From Achromobacter sp. HZ34 (GTDB taxonomy: Bacteria > Pseudomonadota > Gammaproteobacteria > Burkholderiales > Burkholderiaceae_B): a DNA stretch of 64,000 nt. The stretch's first letter is position 1, and the number at the start of each line of letters is the position of its first letter. The notes beneath the pieces are model-generated. The model was not told the origin of the DNA, did not search any database, and saw nothing but the letters and a program-made list of their open reading frames with translations. The translations under genes were made by a program, and so were the position numbers. Location of the stretch: the NCBI RefSeq assembly GCF_002209485.1, contig NZ_NJIX01000007.1:248001-312000 (forward strand), read 5' to 3'. Below are positions 1-9,073 of this stretch, in pieces.

Positions 1-728
1 GACAGCATCATCAGCACATCGGCGTCCAGGCCCAGGCCGCCCAGGCCGGCCGCTAGCGTGCGCAGATACTGCTGCGCCATCGGCTTGATATAGGCATTGG
101 CCAGCGTGGTCGACATGCGTTCGTATTCGCGGATCACCGGCGCGGTTTCGGACGACAGCGTCAGCGCCAGGCCCGGATGCTTGCGCGCGATGGCGTCAGC
201 CAGGCGGCGTTCATGGTCGTCGTTCAAATAGGCGTGCAGCAGGCAGATGGCCAGCGACTCGATGCCGGCGTCGACAAGGCGATCCACGGTCTCCAACGCG
301 GTGTCCAGGTCCAGCGCTTCGAGTTCGGCGCCGGTCGCGTCCAGGCGGCCGCCTACCTCGCCACGCAGATCGCGCGGCGCCAGGGGCACGGCGCGGTCGA
401 GCTGCAAGTCGTACAGATCGTACTTGCGCTCATTGCCCATCTCGATGATGTCCATGAAGCCGCGCGTGAGCAGCATGCCGGTACGCGCGCCACGCCGTTC
501 GATCAGTGCGTTCGTGAACAGCGTCGTGGCGTGCACCACGCGCTTGACGTCGGCCGGCGCGATGGCCGAGCTTTGCATCAGGCGGCCCACGCCGTCGATG
601 ACTGCCCGTGTCGGATCGGCATGGGTCGTCAATACCTTCAGGCTGTATTGCCCCCCGCTGTCATGGTCCTGGGCGACCAGGTCCGTGAATGTTCCGCCGA
701 TGTCGATGCCGATTGCCCACTGCGCCAC
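1..728 (-). CDS. Hydantoinase/oxoprolinase family protein, N-terminal part (runs off the window)
   Basis: The leftward frame stays open from a GTG at 728 to the window edge, giving 242 residues of a family that is usually close to 700. AGGAG lies six bases before the GTG, which decides the start. Residues 7-16 read GIDIGGTFTD, the phosphate-binding loop of the actin-like ATPase fold in HyuA proteins, and REYERMSTT near residue 198 is also typical. Family members hydrolyse cyclic amides (hydantoins, 5-oxoproline) with ATP, usually as a complex with a HyuB partner. That partner would lie outside the window. The substrate cannot be told from this part, and acetone carboxylase beta subunits share the same N-terminus. 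Confidence 0.85.
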   Translation of the reverse strand, partial: MAQWAIGIDIGGTFTDLVAQDHDSGGQYSLKVLTTHADPTRAVIDGVGRLMQSSAIAPADVKRVVHATTLFTNALIERRGARTGMLLTRGFMDIIEMGNERKYDLYDLQLDRAVPLAPRDLRGEVGGRLDATGAELEALDLDTALETVDRLVDAGIESLAICLLHAYLNDDHERRLADAIARKHPGLALTLSSETAPVIREYERMSTTLANAYIKPMAQQYLRTLAAGLGGLGLDADVLMML

Positions 729-1013
729 GCCTTGCTCCTGAAATCCGTCTATATCCGTTCCCGCTGCGGCGTAAAACGCATACGCCCGCGGAAAGAAAGG
801 GATTGTAATGAATCCGCCACGTCAAAAACCGATAAACGATCCGATCCGCAACGGTGAGGTTCAGAAGACAGTTCTCATAGCCATTCCGTCGATTCGAGCG
901 CAGGTTACGCACCGGGGATGAAGTTGGTGGAACCGCCTCAGGATCGCCGCCCACTCATCGCCCACCTCCTCCGAATGCGTCGAACGCAGCGGTGATCGCC
1001 TCACGGCTGATGA

Positions 1014-2456
1014 ATGGCAGAAACTGAAATGCATAGATATGGAAAGCTGGCTCCTCGCTGGATTGCTGTTTGTCTCTTGGCCATGGCCTGCTGCAATGGC
1101 GCTGCCGCCACGCTGCCTGCGTCCTGCTTCAACGCGCTTTACGATGGGACGCACAGCAAGGCCGACATCGATTCGCTTATCGGTGCCCCCTGGAAGTCAG
1201 GCACCCAGACGCTTGGGCCGGGGATCACCTTGCAGCTACCTGACGACTACGTTTATTTGACGCCGCAAGACGCAACCGCCCTTGCCACCCGGGCGACGTC
1301 CATGCCGCTACAGCGTGCCGGCAGGGTGACAAAGTGCGGCGCCCGCTGGTTGATCCAGGTCGACGTCGCTTACTTCGCCAACGTCAAGACGTCCGGACTG
1401 AAGGAAAGTATTCATGCCGACGATCTGCTGGAAGCGCTCGAACAACACAAGGTGGTGTCCACGAAAAGCGCGGTCAATTTCGATCCGTTTCCCCTGTCGT
1501 GGTTGCAGCCACCGGTTTTCGACGAACGGACCGGCGAGCTTGAATGGGCGTACACCAGCGAAAGGACGGGGCATGCGGAACGCATGCTGTTCGGCGACGA
1601 CTGGATAGTCAGCTTCTCCGTCGACGCCAATGCCGCGGACATGGATGCCGCGCAGGAGGCGCTGTCCGCGGTGGCGGGCCAGGTTCGGGTGGATAAAAAA
1701 CGGGTCGATAGAACGGGCGTCGGTGACATCCATGTGCTTGCGGAACTGGCGATCTTGCCGGCCGGGCATCGATTACATATCCCGGAGCAAGGCATGGGCG
1801 CCAACTGGAGCACCGCTGAAATCGCGGTAATCGCTTCGCTGGGCCTGGCATTGCTCCTGGTCTATACGCGTGTCGTGGGTCGTCCTGCCGAAACGGCTAC
1901 GCCTGCCAATGGCAAAGGAGCGTCGCTGCGCTCGCTGATCGAGAAATATCGCTCGAAAGCGTCCCTGGATGTGACGTATGACGATCCGCTGACAAGGAAG
2001 CAGGCAAGAGGAAAGGCACCGCTGGAATTCCTTCTGCCCTTGATTCCATTAGCGGAGTTCAAAAGTGCTTTCAAGAACAGCGAGTTCTTCGTGCTGGCAT
2101 CCAGGTCGAGCGGGAAGCCGGAATGCATCGCGCAGAACGATGACGGAGAAAACGCCAAGTTCGTCACGGGATTGGAGCCGGCTTCCTTCGTCGAGAAGAG
2201 CATGGCCACGCCAGCGCTTCTGCTGGCCGAGTCGATGCGCGGAATGAAGCGCGACGCTGCGCTGCCGAACGACCGCACCTTCATCCGCCTGTCCGGCCGT
2301 GAACTCGGCCGCCATCTGCCGCCCGATGGGCAGGCCATGCACATCGTTCTCGAAGGTTGCGACATCATGTATGGCGGCAAGCCAATGAGCACCAACGAGA
2401 TCATCAGCCTGGACGCGGTGTTCGTGCGCGAATTGCTCGATTGCCAGGACCGTTGA
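1014..2456 (+). CDS. DUF2167-like membrane protein with an unusual C-terminal extension
   Basis: A 480-residue protein with an N-terminal signal sequence (hydrophobic stretch WIAVCLLAMACC, residues 17-28) and one further membrane segment near residues 267-289. The exported part contains LQLPDDYVYL and WLQPPVFDERTGELEWAY, which resemble the DUF2167 family of membrane proteins of unknown function. After the membrane segment comes about 190 residues of mostly polar, probably cytoplasmic sequence that I do not recognise. Met6 (1029) is an equally good start; neither has a clear ribosome site. Codon use looks less GC-biased than in its neighbours, which may mean recent acquisition. The gene ends 60 bases from the convergent ABC transporter. 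The family assignment is by motif resemblance only. Confidence 0.65.
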   Translation: MAETEMHRYGKLAPRWIAVCLLAMACCNGAAATLPASCFNALYDGTHSKADIDSLIGAPWKSGTQTLGPGITLQLPDDYVYLTPQDATALATRATSMPLQRAGRVTKCGARWLIQVDVAYFANVKTSGLKESIHADDLLEALEQHKVVSTKSAVNFDPFPLSWLQPPVFDERTGELEWAYTSERTGHAERMLFGDDWIVSFSVDANAADMDAAQEALSAVAGQVRVDKKRVDRTGVGDIHVLAELAILPAGHRLHIPEQGMGANWSTAEIAVIASLGLALLLVYTRVVGRPAETATPANGKGASLRSLIEKYRSKASLDVTYDDPLTRKQARGKAPLEFLLPLIPLAEFKSAFKNSEFFVLASRSSGKPECIAQNDDGENAKFVTGLEPASFVEKSMATPALLLAESMRGMKRDAALPNDRTFIRLSGRELGRHLPPDGQAMHIVLEGCDIMYGGKPMSTNEIISLDAVFVRELLDCQDR

Positions 2457-2516
2457 GTGTTCCACGGTGCCCTGGCGTCCCGCGGCTGTCCACGGAGTCA
2501 CGGTGTAAGGCAGCCC

Positions 2517-5500
2517 TCAGCTGATCCCGGACCCGGCATACAAACTCTCGCGTCCCAACACCTCTTGCGGCCGGCCGCTGGCCAGCAGGCCGCCGCGTCC
2601 CAGGACCAGCACCAGGTCCGCATCGCGTATCGTCGACAGGCGATGTGCGATGACCAGCGTCGTGCGGTGCTGCATCAGCGCATCCAGCGCCGAGCGGACA
2701 CGGGTTTCGCTCAGTGTGTCGAGATGCGAGGTGGCTTCGTCCAGGATCAGCACCGGGGCATTCTTCAAGAACGCTCGCGCGATGGCGATGCGTTGGCGTT
2801 GCCCGCCCGACAACTGCATGCCACGCTCGCCCACGCGCGTGTCCAATCCTTCCGGCAAGCGGCGCACGAAATCGGTCAGGGCGGCCTGGTCCAAAGCCGC
2901 GGCCAGTTCCGCATCGGTCGCGCCAGGACGGGCCAGGCGTATGTTCGCGGCCAAGGTGTCGTTGAACAGATACGTGTCTTGCGATACCAGCGCCACCCGT
3001 TCGCGCAAGGCATCCAGATTCAACTCGCGCAGATCCACGCCATCCAGCTTCACGCTGCCGGCCTGCGGATCCCAGAAACGCAGCATCAGGTTCGCCACCG
3101 TGCTCTTGCCTGCGCCCGATGCACCCACCAGTGCCACCGTGGCGCCGGCAGGCACCGCGAAGCTCAGGTCGCGCAGCGTCGCGGCGGCCGCGCCAGGATA
3201 GGTGAAGGTCACCTTGTCGAAAGCGATCGACAAGCCTTGTGGCGAAGCCGGCGCCGGCAAGGGGCCATCGGTCACCGGCTCCGTCTCGCTGTGCACCACA
3301 TGCAGACGGCGCGCCGCCGCCACCGTATCGGCCAACTGGCGCGACACCTGCGAAATCTCGGATACCGGCAGAAAGGTCGCCACCGCGATCAACACCAGCA
3401 GCGGCAGCATGCCAGCCGACAGGCCGCCACTTGCTACCTGCAACGCGCCGACCACCGCCACGGTCACGCCGCCCAGGCCCATGGCCAGTTCGAACCACGC
3501 GGTCTGTGCCGACAGATCGGCCAGGATCTCCAGCCTGCGCTTGCCATAAGCCTGCGCGACTTCCAGGAATGAGGCACGGCGCCGGGCCGTGGCCTGGAAT
3601 GCCTGCAGCTCACCCAAGCCCTGGATGGTGTCGGTGACGTGCGCGCTCATCTCGCCTAAGGCCTGGCGCGCGCTGGCGCCCAGCGCGTCGACACGCCGCC
3701 GTCCACGCACCGGCGACAGCATGGCATAGCCCAGGAAGGGCAGCAGCGCCAATGCGACAGGCCAGCTGTACACGGCCAGGAAACCGAGCACGCTCAAGGG
3801 CACCAGCACCGAGACGATGGCTGGCGCAATGGTGTGGGCGTAGAAGTATTCGATCATCTCGACGTCCTGCGTGGCCAGGGCCACCAGGTCGCCGGAACGG
3901 CGCCGCAGCAGATAGGCCGGCGCCAGGCGTTCCAGCTTGTCGTAAAGCTTCACGCGCATATCGGCCAGCAGTTGATACGCCATCGCATGCGCCAGCCACG
4001 ACTCCAGCCAGTGGAACAAAGCGGCCAGGGGGGCGACCACCAGCAGGGCGACGATGAGCGTGCCGGTGGGCCGGCCATCGCGCACGGCCGCGACCACCAG
4101 GGCGCTGACCGCGCCCACGCCGATGTAGGCCGCGACGCGGGCGACGCCCAGCAGGATGGTGGTGATCAACGTGCCGCGCCAGGGGCGGACCACGGACATC
4201 AGGGTGGCGATGATGCCACGCCAGCCGACCTGCGCAGCGTCTTCGTTCAAGGCGCGTTGGCCCGGCGCCGTGGGTGAGTCAACGTTGCCGTTGGCTGCGC
4301 TGGCGACTGCGCCGGTGACGGCAGCAGCAGGCCGTGCGCCGGCCGGCGCCGCAACGTCCGGCGCGGCTGCGTGCGCCGCGGCCTGTTCGTGCATCAAGGC
4401 GTAATAGAGGCCGCGCTGATCCATCAGCACGCCATGCTTGCCTTCCTCGACCACACGGCCGCCGTCCAGCACCAGGCAGCGATCGGCGCCGATGACGCTG
4501 GCCAGCCGGTGCGCCAGGATGATGGTCGTGCGGCCCACCATCAGCCTGTCCAGCGCTTCCTGGATGATGGCCTCGTTCTCCACGTCGACGGAAGACAGGG
4601 CTTCGTCGAGAATCAGGATGGGCGCATCGCGCAGCAGGGCGCGGGCGATGGCAACCCGTTGGCGCTGTCCACCCGACAGCTGCAGGCCCCGTTCGCCCAG
4701 GCGCGTCGCATAACCATCCGGCAACGACAGGATGAAGTCGTCGATATTCGCCGCGCGCGCCGCGGCACGCAGCTGTTCTTCGCTGGCGTCGGGCCGGCCC
4801 AGGCGCAGGTTCTCGGCGATCGTGCCATGGAACAAGGTGATGTCCTGGCTGACCAGGGCGATTTGCGAGCGCAGCGTTTCGCCGTCCAGCGTGGCGATGT
4901 CATACCCGCCGATGCGGATCGCGCCTCCTTGCGGCAAGTGCTCGCGCAGCAGCAGCCGCACGATGGTGGACTTGCCCACGCCGCTGGGCCCGACCACGCC
5001 GACCCGTTCGCCCGCCGCGATGCGGAAGGTGAGGCCGTGGTGGGCACGCCGTTGCGGGGTATAGGAAAACTCCACGGCATCGAATTCGATGGAAGGGGTG
5101 ATGGTCGCCGGCTTCTGGCCGCCCTGGATGGGCGCGGCCGATGCGGCCGGGGTGGCGTCCATCAGCGCATGGATGCCCGCCGCCGCCGATTGCCCCAGCA
5201 TGCCGCGATGCAGGACGCTGCGCAGATCGCGCAAGGGACGGAAGATTTCCGTGCCGGCCATCAGGACGATCAGCAGCGCTTCCACGCTCATGGCGCCATG
5301 GCTGACGCGCCAGACGCCCAGGGTCAGCCCCAGCGCCGCGCCCAGGGTGACGCCCAGGTCGCTGATGCCGCGCGTCAACAGGCTGACGGACAGCACCCAG
5401 AAGGTATGGTTGGACAGTTCGCGGGCCTTCTCGGCCAGACGCTTGCCCCAGGTCTTGCCCTGGCCGAAGGCTTTGAGCGTGGGCAGGCCCTGGACGGCAT

Positions 5501-6098
5501 CCAGGAAGTCTTCGCCAAACGCATTGAGCGCGCGTGTGCGCGCCAGGCTGGCGCGGCGATCCAGCATGTGCACGGCCATGGGCCCGAACAGCGACAGCAG
5601 GGCGGCCAGCAGCAGCACCGCCGCGGTCGGCGCGTCCCACCAGGCGATGGCGGCGAAAATGGCGAAGGGCGCGGCGATGGAGATCGCCAGTTGCGGTAGG
5701 TATTGGCCGAAGAAGGTCTGCAATTGCTCGACGCCGTCGACGACCGTCAGCATCACGCCGCCGGTACGCTGGCTGCCCAGCCACGCCGGGCCCAGTTCGG
5801 CGATGCGGTCGAACAGGCGTGCGCGCAGCACCTGCTGCACCTGGGCGGCGCTGCGATTGGCCAGCGTGGTGCGCAGGTGATCGAGCAGGGCCCGCAGGAC
5901 GATCATGGCTGCGGCGGCGATGGCCGGGGTGATCCATTCGGCGGTCGGTGCGCCGGCGAATACGCGGGCGAGGATCTGGCCCAGGAAGATATAACGGGCG
6001 ATGCCCGCTGCCAGGGCCAACAGGCCCAGCAGGATGCCGCCGGTCATGCCGGCACGCAGACCGGCCGTGAGACGCCACAGTCTTGAGTCGAAATACAT
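2517..6098 (-). CDS. Fused two-module ABC exporter (permease-ATPase-permease-ATPase)
   Basis: A single chain of 1193 residues carries two complete membrane-plus-nucleotide-binding modules, so it can form a whole transporter alone. Module 1 has membrane helices over roughly residues 1-300, Walker A GPSGVGKST near 372, signature LSGGQRQR near 476 and Walker B ILILDEALSSVD near 499. Module 2 has helices from about 640 to 890, Walker A GASGAGKST near 993, LSGGQRQR near 1098 and VLILDEATSHLD near 1118. Module 1 resembles CydD-type exporters of the CydDC thiol exporter. The ATG at 6098 follows AGGGAG and is preferred over an in-frame start 23 codons upstream. An alanine-rich linker joins the modules near residues 590-630. 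The cargo is unknown; the divergent LysR gene may control it. Confidence 0.88.
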   Translation of the reverse strand: MYFDSRLWRLTAGLRAGMTGGILLGLLALAAGIARYIFLGQILARVFAGAPTAEWITPAIAAAAMIVLRALLDHLRTTLANRSAAQVQQVLRARLFDRIAELGPAWLGSQRTGGVMLTVVDGVEQLQTFFGQYLPQLAISIAAPFAIFAAIAWWDAPTAAVLLLAALLSLFGPMAVHMLDRRASLARTRALNAFGEDFLDAVQGLPTLKAFGQGKTWGKRLAEKARELSNHTFWVLSVSLLTRGISDLGVTLGAALGLTLGVWRVSHGAMSVEALLIVLMAGTEIFRPLRDLRSVLHRGMLGQSAAAGIHALMDATPAASAAPIQGGQKPATITPSIEFDAVEFSYTPQRRAHHGLTFRIAAGERVGVVGPSGVGKSTIVRLLLREHLPQGGAIRIGGYDIATLDGETLRSQIALVSQDITLFHGTIAENLRLGRPDASEEQLRAAARAANIDDFILSLPDGYATRLGERGLQLSGGQRQRVAIARALLRDAPILILDEALSSVDVENEAIIQEALDRLMVGRTTIILAHRLASVIGADRCLVLDGGRVVEEGKHGVLMDQRGLYYALMHEQAAAHAAAPDVAAPAGARPAAAVTGAVASAANGNVDSPTAPGQRALNEDAAQVGWRGIIATLMSVVRPWRGTLITTILLGVARVAAYIGVGAVSALVVAAVRDGRPTGTLIVALLVVAPLAALFHWLESWLAHAMAYQLLADMRVKLYDKLERLAPAYLLRRRSGDLVALATQDVEMIEYFYAHTIAPAIVSVLVPLSVLGFLAVYSWPVALALLPFLGYAMLSPVRGRRRVDALGASARQALGEMSAHVTDTIQGLGELQAFQATARRRASFLEVAQAYGKRRLEILADLSAQTAWFELAMGLGGVTVAVVGALQVASGGLSAGMLPLLVLIAVATFLPVSEISQVSRQLADTVAAARRLHVVHSETEPVTDGPLPAPASPQGLSIAFDKVTFTYPGAAAATLRDLSFAVPAGATVALVGASGAGKSTVANLMLRFWDPQAGSVKLDGVDLRELNLDALRERVALVSQDTYLFNDTLAANIRLARPGATDAELAAALDQAALTDFVRRLPEGLDTRVGERGMQLSGGQRQRIAIARAFLKNAPVLILDEATSHLDTLSETRVRSALDALMQHRTTLVIAHRLSTIRDADLVLVLGRGGLLASGRPQEVLGRESLYAGSGIS

Positions 6099-6171
6099 GG
6101 TTTTGCTCCCTCTATGCGGTGGCATCTTCCCCGAACAATGGGTTGGCCGAAAGCGATAGTTTTTCAATCAT

Positions 6172-6192
6172 GGGTTGAAGTAAACTCAACCC
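6172..6192. promoter_or_regulatory. LysR-type operator between the ABC exporter and its divergent regulator
   Basis: GGGTTGA and TCAACCC form a perfect inverted repeat with a 7-base spacer. The inner TTGA-N7-TCAA contains the T-N11-A core of LysR-family sites. A second, overlapping repeat (TTCAA-N7-TTGAA, 6163-6179) shares the right-hand half. The site sits in the 170-base gap between the two divergent start codons, as expected for autoregulation plus control of the transporter. Confidence 0.6.
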
Positions 6193-6268
6193 TTGCCCAG
6201 GGGCAGAGGGAAGGGGGGCAGGGCCTTTGTCCCCCGGATACCAGCAATCTCCACAACCTTTCCATCAA

Positions 6269-7222
6269 ATGTCCCTCGCCGACGACATCTCTTCTCGTAC
6301 TCCGCCTTTGGCCGCCTTGCGCGCTTTCGAGGCCGTTGCGCGGCTGGGCAGCCTGAGCCGTGCGGCGGTTGAGCTGAATGTGACCAAGAGCGCGGTCAGC
6401 CATCAGTTGCGGGGACTGGAGGCCGAACTGGGCACCGCCTTGCTCCGCCGCGGCGGCACGGTCCGGCGCGCCGAGCCGACCGAAGCGGGCGCTGCCTTGC
6501 TGGCATCGGTGCAACAGGCCTTGACCCTCCTGCAGGGCGCCTGCCGGGACGTACGCATGCGCGCGCGCGGCCGCCGCATGCATCGCTTGAACCTGTCGGC
6601 CAATCCATCGCTCGCCGCCCTGTGGCTGGCGCCGCGCATCGGCCGCTTCGCCGAACTGCATCCGGACATCGAGATCCAGGTGCATCTGCACGCCAGCCAG
6701 GATCCAGCCTGGCAGGCACAGGATATCGACATGGCACTGCTGCATGTGCAGCCGGGCGGGCCGCGCGACTCAGTGGCCGGCGACATCCTGTTGATGACGG
6801 AAACCGTGGTGCCGGTCTGCCATCCGGACCTGGTGCCGCCCGCGCGCCGCTCGGATTCCGGCGTTTTCCTGGAACACCGTTGGCTGGAGGAGCGTCATGT
6901 CGACAGCCCCGAAACCGACTGGGATACCTGGCGCGTGCGCCTGGGCCTGGGCGACAAGCAATCGCAGGCGCCGTTGATGTTGAGCGGCATGGCCACCATC
7001 GTGTCGGCGGCCGGCGCGGGCGTGGGCATCGCGCTGGGCCGCGCGCCGCTGGTGGACGAAGCGCTGGAAAGCGGCCGCCTGGTGGCGCTGATGCCGGAGC
7101 TGCGCTTGAACGGCTCGTGGGGCTACGTGATGCGTGTACGGCCGAACCGGCCCATCGATACGGCCCTGCCCGCCCTGGTGGAATTCCTGCTGGACGAGGC
7201 CGGCGAACGCACGGTCGATTGA
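6269..7222 (+). CDS. LysR-family transcriptional regulator, GcvA-like
   Basis: A 317-residue regulator. The winged helix-turn-helix is at about residues 10-70 (PPLAALRAFEAVARLGSLSRAA, then NVTKSAVSHQLRGLEAELG), and the effector domain covers roughly 95-300. The PPLxALRAFE opening is typical of the GcvA subgroup. I place the start at the ATG at 6269, which puts the DNA-binding domain at the usual distance from the N-terminus. A TTG at 6227 with an AAGGGG upstream would add 14 residues and cannot be excluded. It is divergent from the ABC exporter across a palindromic site and probably regulates that gene. The effector is unknown. Confidence 0.88.
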   Translation: MSLADDISSRTPPLAALRAFEAVARLGSLSRAAVELNVTKSAVSHQLRGLEAELGTALLRRGGTVRRAEPTEAGAALLASVQQALTLLQGACRDVRMRARGRRMHRLNLSANPSLAALWLAPRIGRFAELHPDIEIQVHLHASQDPAWQAQDIDMALLHVQPGGPRDSVAGDILLMTETVVPVCHPDLVPPARRSDSGVFLEHRWLEERHVDSPETDWDTWRVRLGLGDKQSQAPLMLSGMATIVSAAGAGVGIALGRAPLVDEALESGRLVALMPELRLNGSWGYVMRVRPNRPIDTALPALVEFLLDEAGERTVD

Positions 7223-7249
7223 GATGGCCGCCGTCGCCTGCGCCGCAAG

Positions 7250-7278
7250 CCCGGCTCAGGTTTCGGGTTTGAGCCGGG
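7250..7278. terminator. Hairpin between convergent genes
   Basis: CCCGGCTCA and TGAGCCGGG form a perfect 9-bp stem with an 11-base loop in the gap between the LysR stop and the MocR stop. There is no strong T-run on either side, so termination efficiency is uncertain. The position suggests a shared transcription barrier. Confidence 0.45.
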
Positions 7279-7311
7279 GCATCAGGGTCAGGGCCATGGA
7301 TCCTGTCCAGG

Positions 7312-8952
7312 CTAAGGCATCACCGCGCGTATCTTCCTGGCCAGGGCCACGGCCTGCGCTTCGTTTTCCACGTTGGTGAAACTCACCAGCAGGCCCTGCC
7401 CGCCGGCTGGCGCCTCGCTGTACCACTGCGAAAGCGTCTGCGCATACATGCCATGTTCCAGCATGCGTGCAACCAGGGCGTGGTCGCTTTGCCCGGCATG
7501 CAGCCGCAACAGCAGATGCATCCCGCCAGGCTGCGGTTCGACGTGCATGCGGTCGCCCAGGACCTGCGCCAGGCCCGCCGCGCAGGCCGCGCGCCGTTGC
7601 GCGTACAGGCGCCGCATCCGCTGGATATGCCGCGCGAAATGCCCTTCCGCCATGAAGGCTTGCGTCACCGCCTGGGTCAGCCAGGGAACGCCCCCCGCCG
7701 TGACCCGAGCCACGTCCTCGAAGCGCGCGCACAACTCTGGCGGCACCACCAGATACGCCAGGCGGATGCTGGGGAACATCACCTTGCTGAACGTGCCTGC
7801 ATACAGCACGCGGCCACCGCGATCCAGGCTTTTCAGCGCGGGCAGGGGACGGCTGACGTAGCGATATTCGCCGTCGTAGTCGTCCTCGAAGATCCACGCC
7901 GAACGCCGTTCGGCCCATTGCAGCAGGGCCTGGCGCCGCGGCAGCGATAACGACACGCTGAGCGGGCTTTGATGTGCCGGCGTCACCACCGCCAGGCTGG
8001 CGTCGTCGGCCCGGGCGATGCCGCGCGCCACGTCCAGGCCGTCGTCATCCACCGGGACCGGCACGGCAGGGATGTTCAACTGCGCCAGCAGGGCGCGGGT
8101 CGGGGGATAACCGGGGTCTTCCACCCAGGCGCGGGCGCCCGGTTGCAGCAAGGCGTGCACGGCCAGCTGCATGCTGGCGTTATATCCCGATGTGACGAAC
8201 ACCTGCTTTGGTGCGCAGGCGATGCCGCGTGCCATGTGCAGATACGCGGCGATGGCCTGGCGCAGGCTGGCCAGGCCGCCGGGCGCGGGATAGGCCAGGT
8301 CCGGCGGCTGAGCCGCGCGCAGATGGCGTGCGCCGAGGCGCGCCCAGATCTTGCGGGGAAACGCATCGAGTGCCGGCAGGCCCATCTGGAACGGAGGAAT
8401 GGCCGGCATGTCGACGATGCGGCCAGCCGGCGGGAGGCCTGCTGTCGTAAGCCCCACTGTCGTAAGCCCCACCGTAACGTGATTGCTCGCGGCGGGAATG
8501 CCGTGCTCGGCGGTCGGCGAGGGCGCGCTGGCCGGCGGATAGGCGAGCGCGGAAACGGGCCCATCGCTGTTGCGGTAACGCCCCGCCGCTGGGCGAGCCG
8601 GCGCGCCGGCGCGATGGCCTGTCGTCCCCGCGCCCGCCGCCCCCGCGGCTGCCACCCCTGCGGCTGCCACCCCTGCGGCTGCCAAGGGCCGCACCTGCAA
8701 GCCAGGCGTGACGATGGTCCCCGCCTGGCCGCGCGCCTGCACATAGCCCTCGGCGGCCAGCAGGGAGTAGGCCAGTTCCACGGTCCCGCGCGCTACGCCC
8801 AGCTCCTTGGCCAGCGCCCGCGCCGAAGGAATGCGGTCGCCGGGCTTCAGCGTGCCTGCCGCGATAGCGCCACGGAAGCGGTCGTAGATCTGCCGATATA
8901 GATGAGCGTCGTCCTCGGCCTCCGCGGCCGGCAGGACGGAAGAATCACTCAT
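7312..8952 (-). CDS. MocR/PdxR-type regulator (GntR winged helix fused to aminotransferase-like domain)
   Basis: A 546-residue fusion protein. Residues 18-85 are a GntR winged helix (LKPGDRIPSARALAKELGVA). Residues from about 195 to the end are a fold-type I PLP-binding domain, with the Schiff-base lysine in YAGTFSKV near residue 390. MocR proteins sense PLP or amino-compounds and usually control a neighbouring gene. Here the divergent flavin reductase 121 bases away is the likely target. The linker between the domains (about residues 95-185) is unusually long, rich in Ala, Gly and Pro, and partly built from 15-base tandem repeats. MocR proteins are usually 450-500 residues long, and the extra length is in this linker. 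Confidence 0.88.
   Translation of the reverse strand: MSDSSVLPAAEAEDDAHLYRQIYDRFRGAIAAGTLKPGDRIPSARALAKELGVARGTVELAYSLLAAEGYVQARGQAGTIVTPGLQVRPLAAAGVAAAGVAAAGAAGAGTTGHRAGAPARPAAGRYRNSDGPVSALAYPPASAPSPTAEHGIPAASNHVTVGLTTVGLTTAGLPPAGRIVDMPAIPPFQMGLPALDAFPRKIWARLGARHLRAAQPPDLAYPAPGGLASLRQAIAAYLHMARGIACAPKQVFVTSGYNASMQLAVHALLQPGARAWVEDPGYPPTRALLAQLNIPAVPVPVDDDGLDVARGIARADDASLAVVTPAHQSPLSVSLSLPRRQALLQWAERRSAWIFEDDYDGEYRYVSRPLPALKSLDRGGRVLYAGTFSKVMFPSIRLAYLVVPPELCARFEDVARVTAGGVPWLTQAVTQAFMAEGHFARHIQRMRRLYAQRRAACAAGLAQVLGDRMHVEPQPGGMHLLLRLHAGQSDHALVARMLEHGMYAQTLSQWYSEAPAGGQGLLVSFTNVENEAQAVALARKIRAVMP
8443..8472. repeat. 15-bp in-frame tandem duplication in the MocR linker
   Basis: The unit TGTCGTAAGCCCCAC occurs twice head to tail (8443-8457, 8458-8472). 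Because it is 15 bp long it keeps the reading frame and encodes the repeated TVGLT segment of the linker. Confidence 0.85.
8645..8684. repeat. 15-bp in-frame tandem repeat encoding Ala-Gly-Val linker
   Basis: The unit GCGGCTGCCACCCCT occurs twice (8645-8659, 8660-8674) followed by a 10-base partial copy. Read on the minus strand it encodes the repeated AAGVA segment of the MocR linker, consistent with slipped-strand expansion. Confidence 0.85.
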
Positions 8953-9073
8953 GGCCTAGTCCATATGCGCGTTTATGGTTCTTTGGATTATGGCATGAAG
9001 CTTCTACCATTCATCCTGTCATCCCGTGATGAACCCATTTTTCAGCAGGCAACGTCCGTAAGGAATCCTCCGC

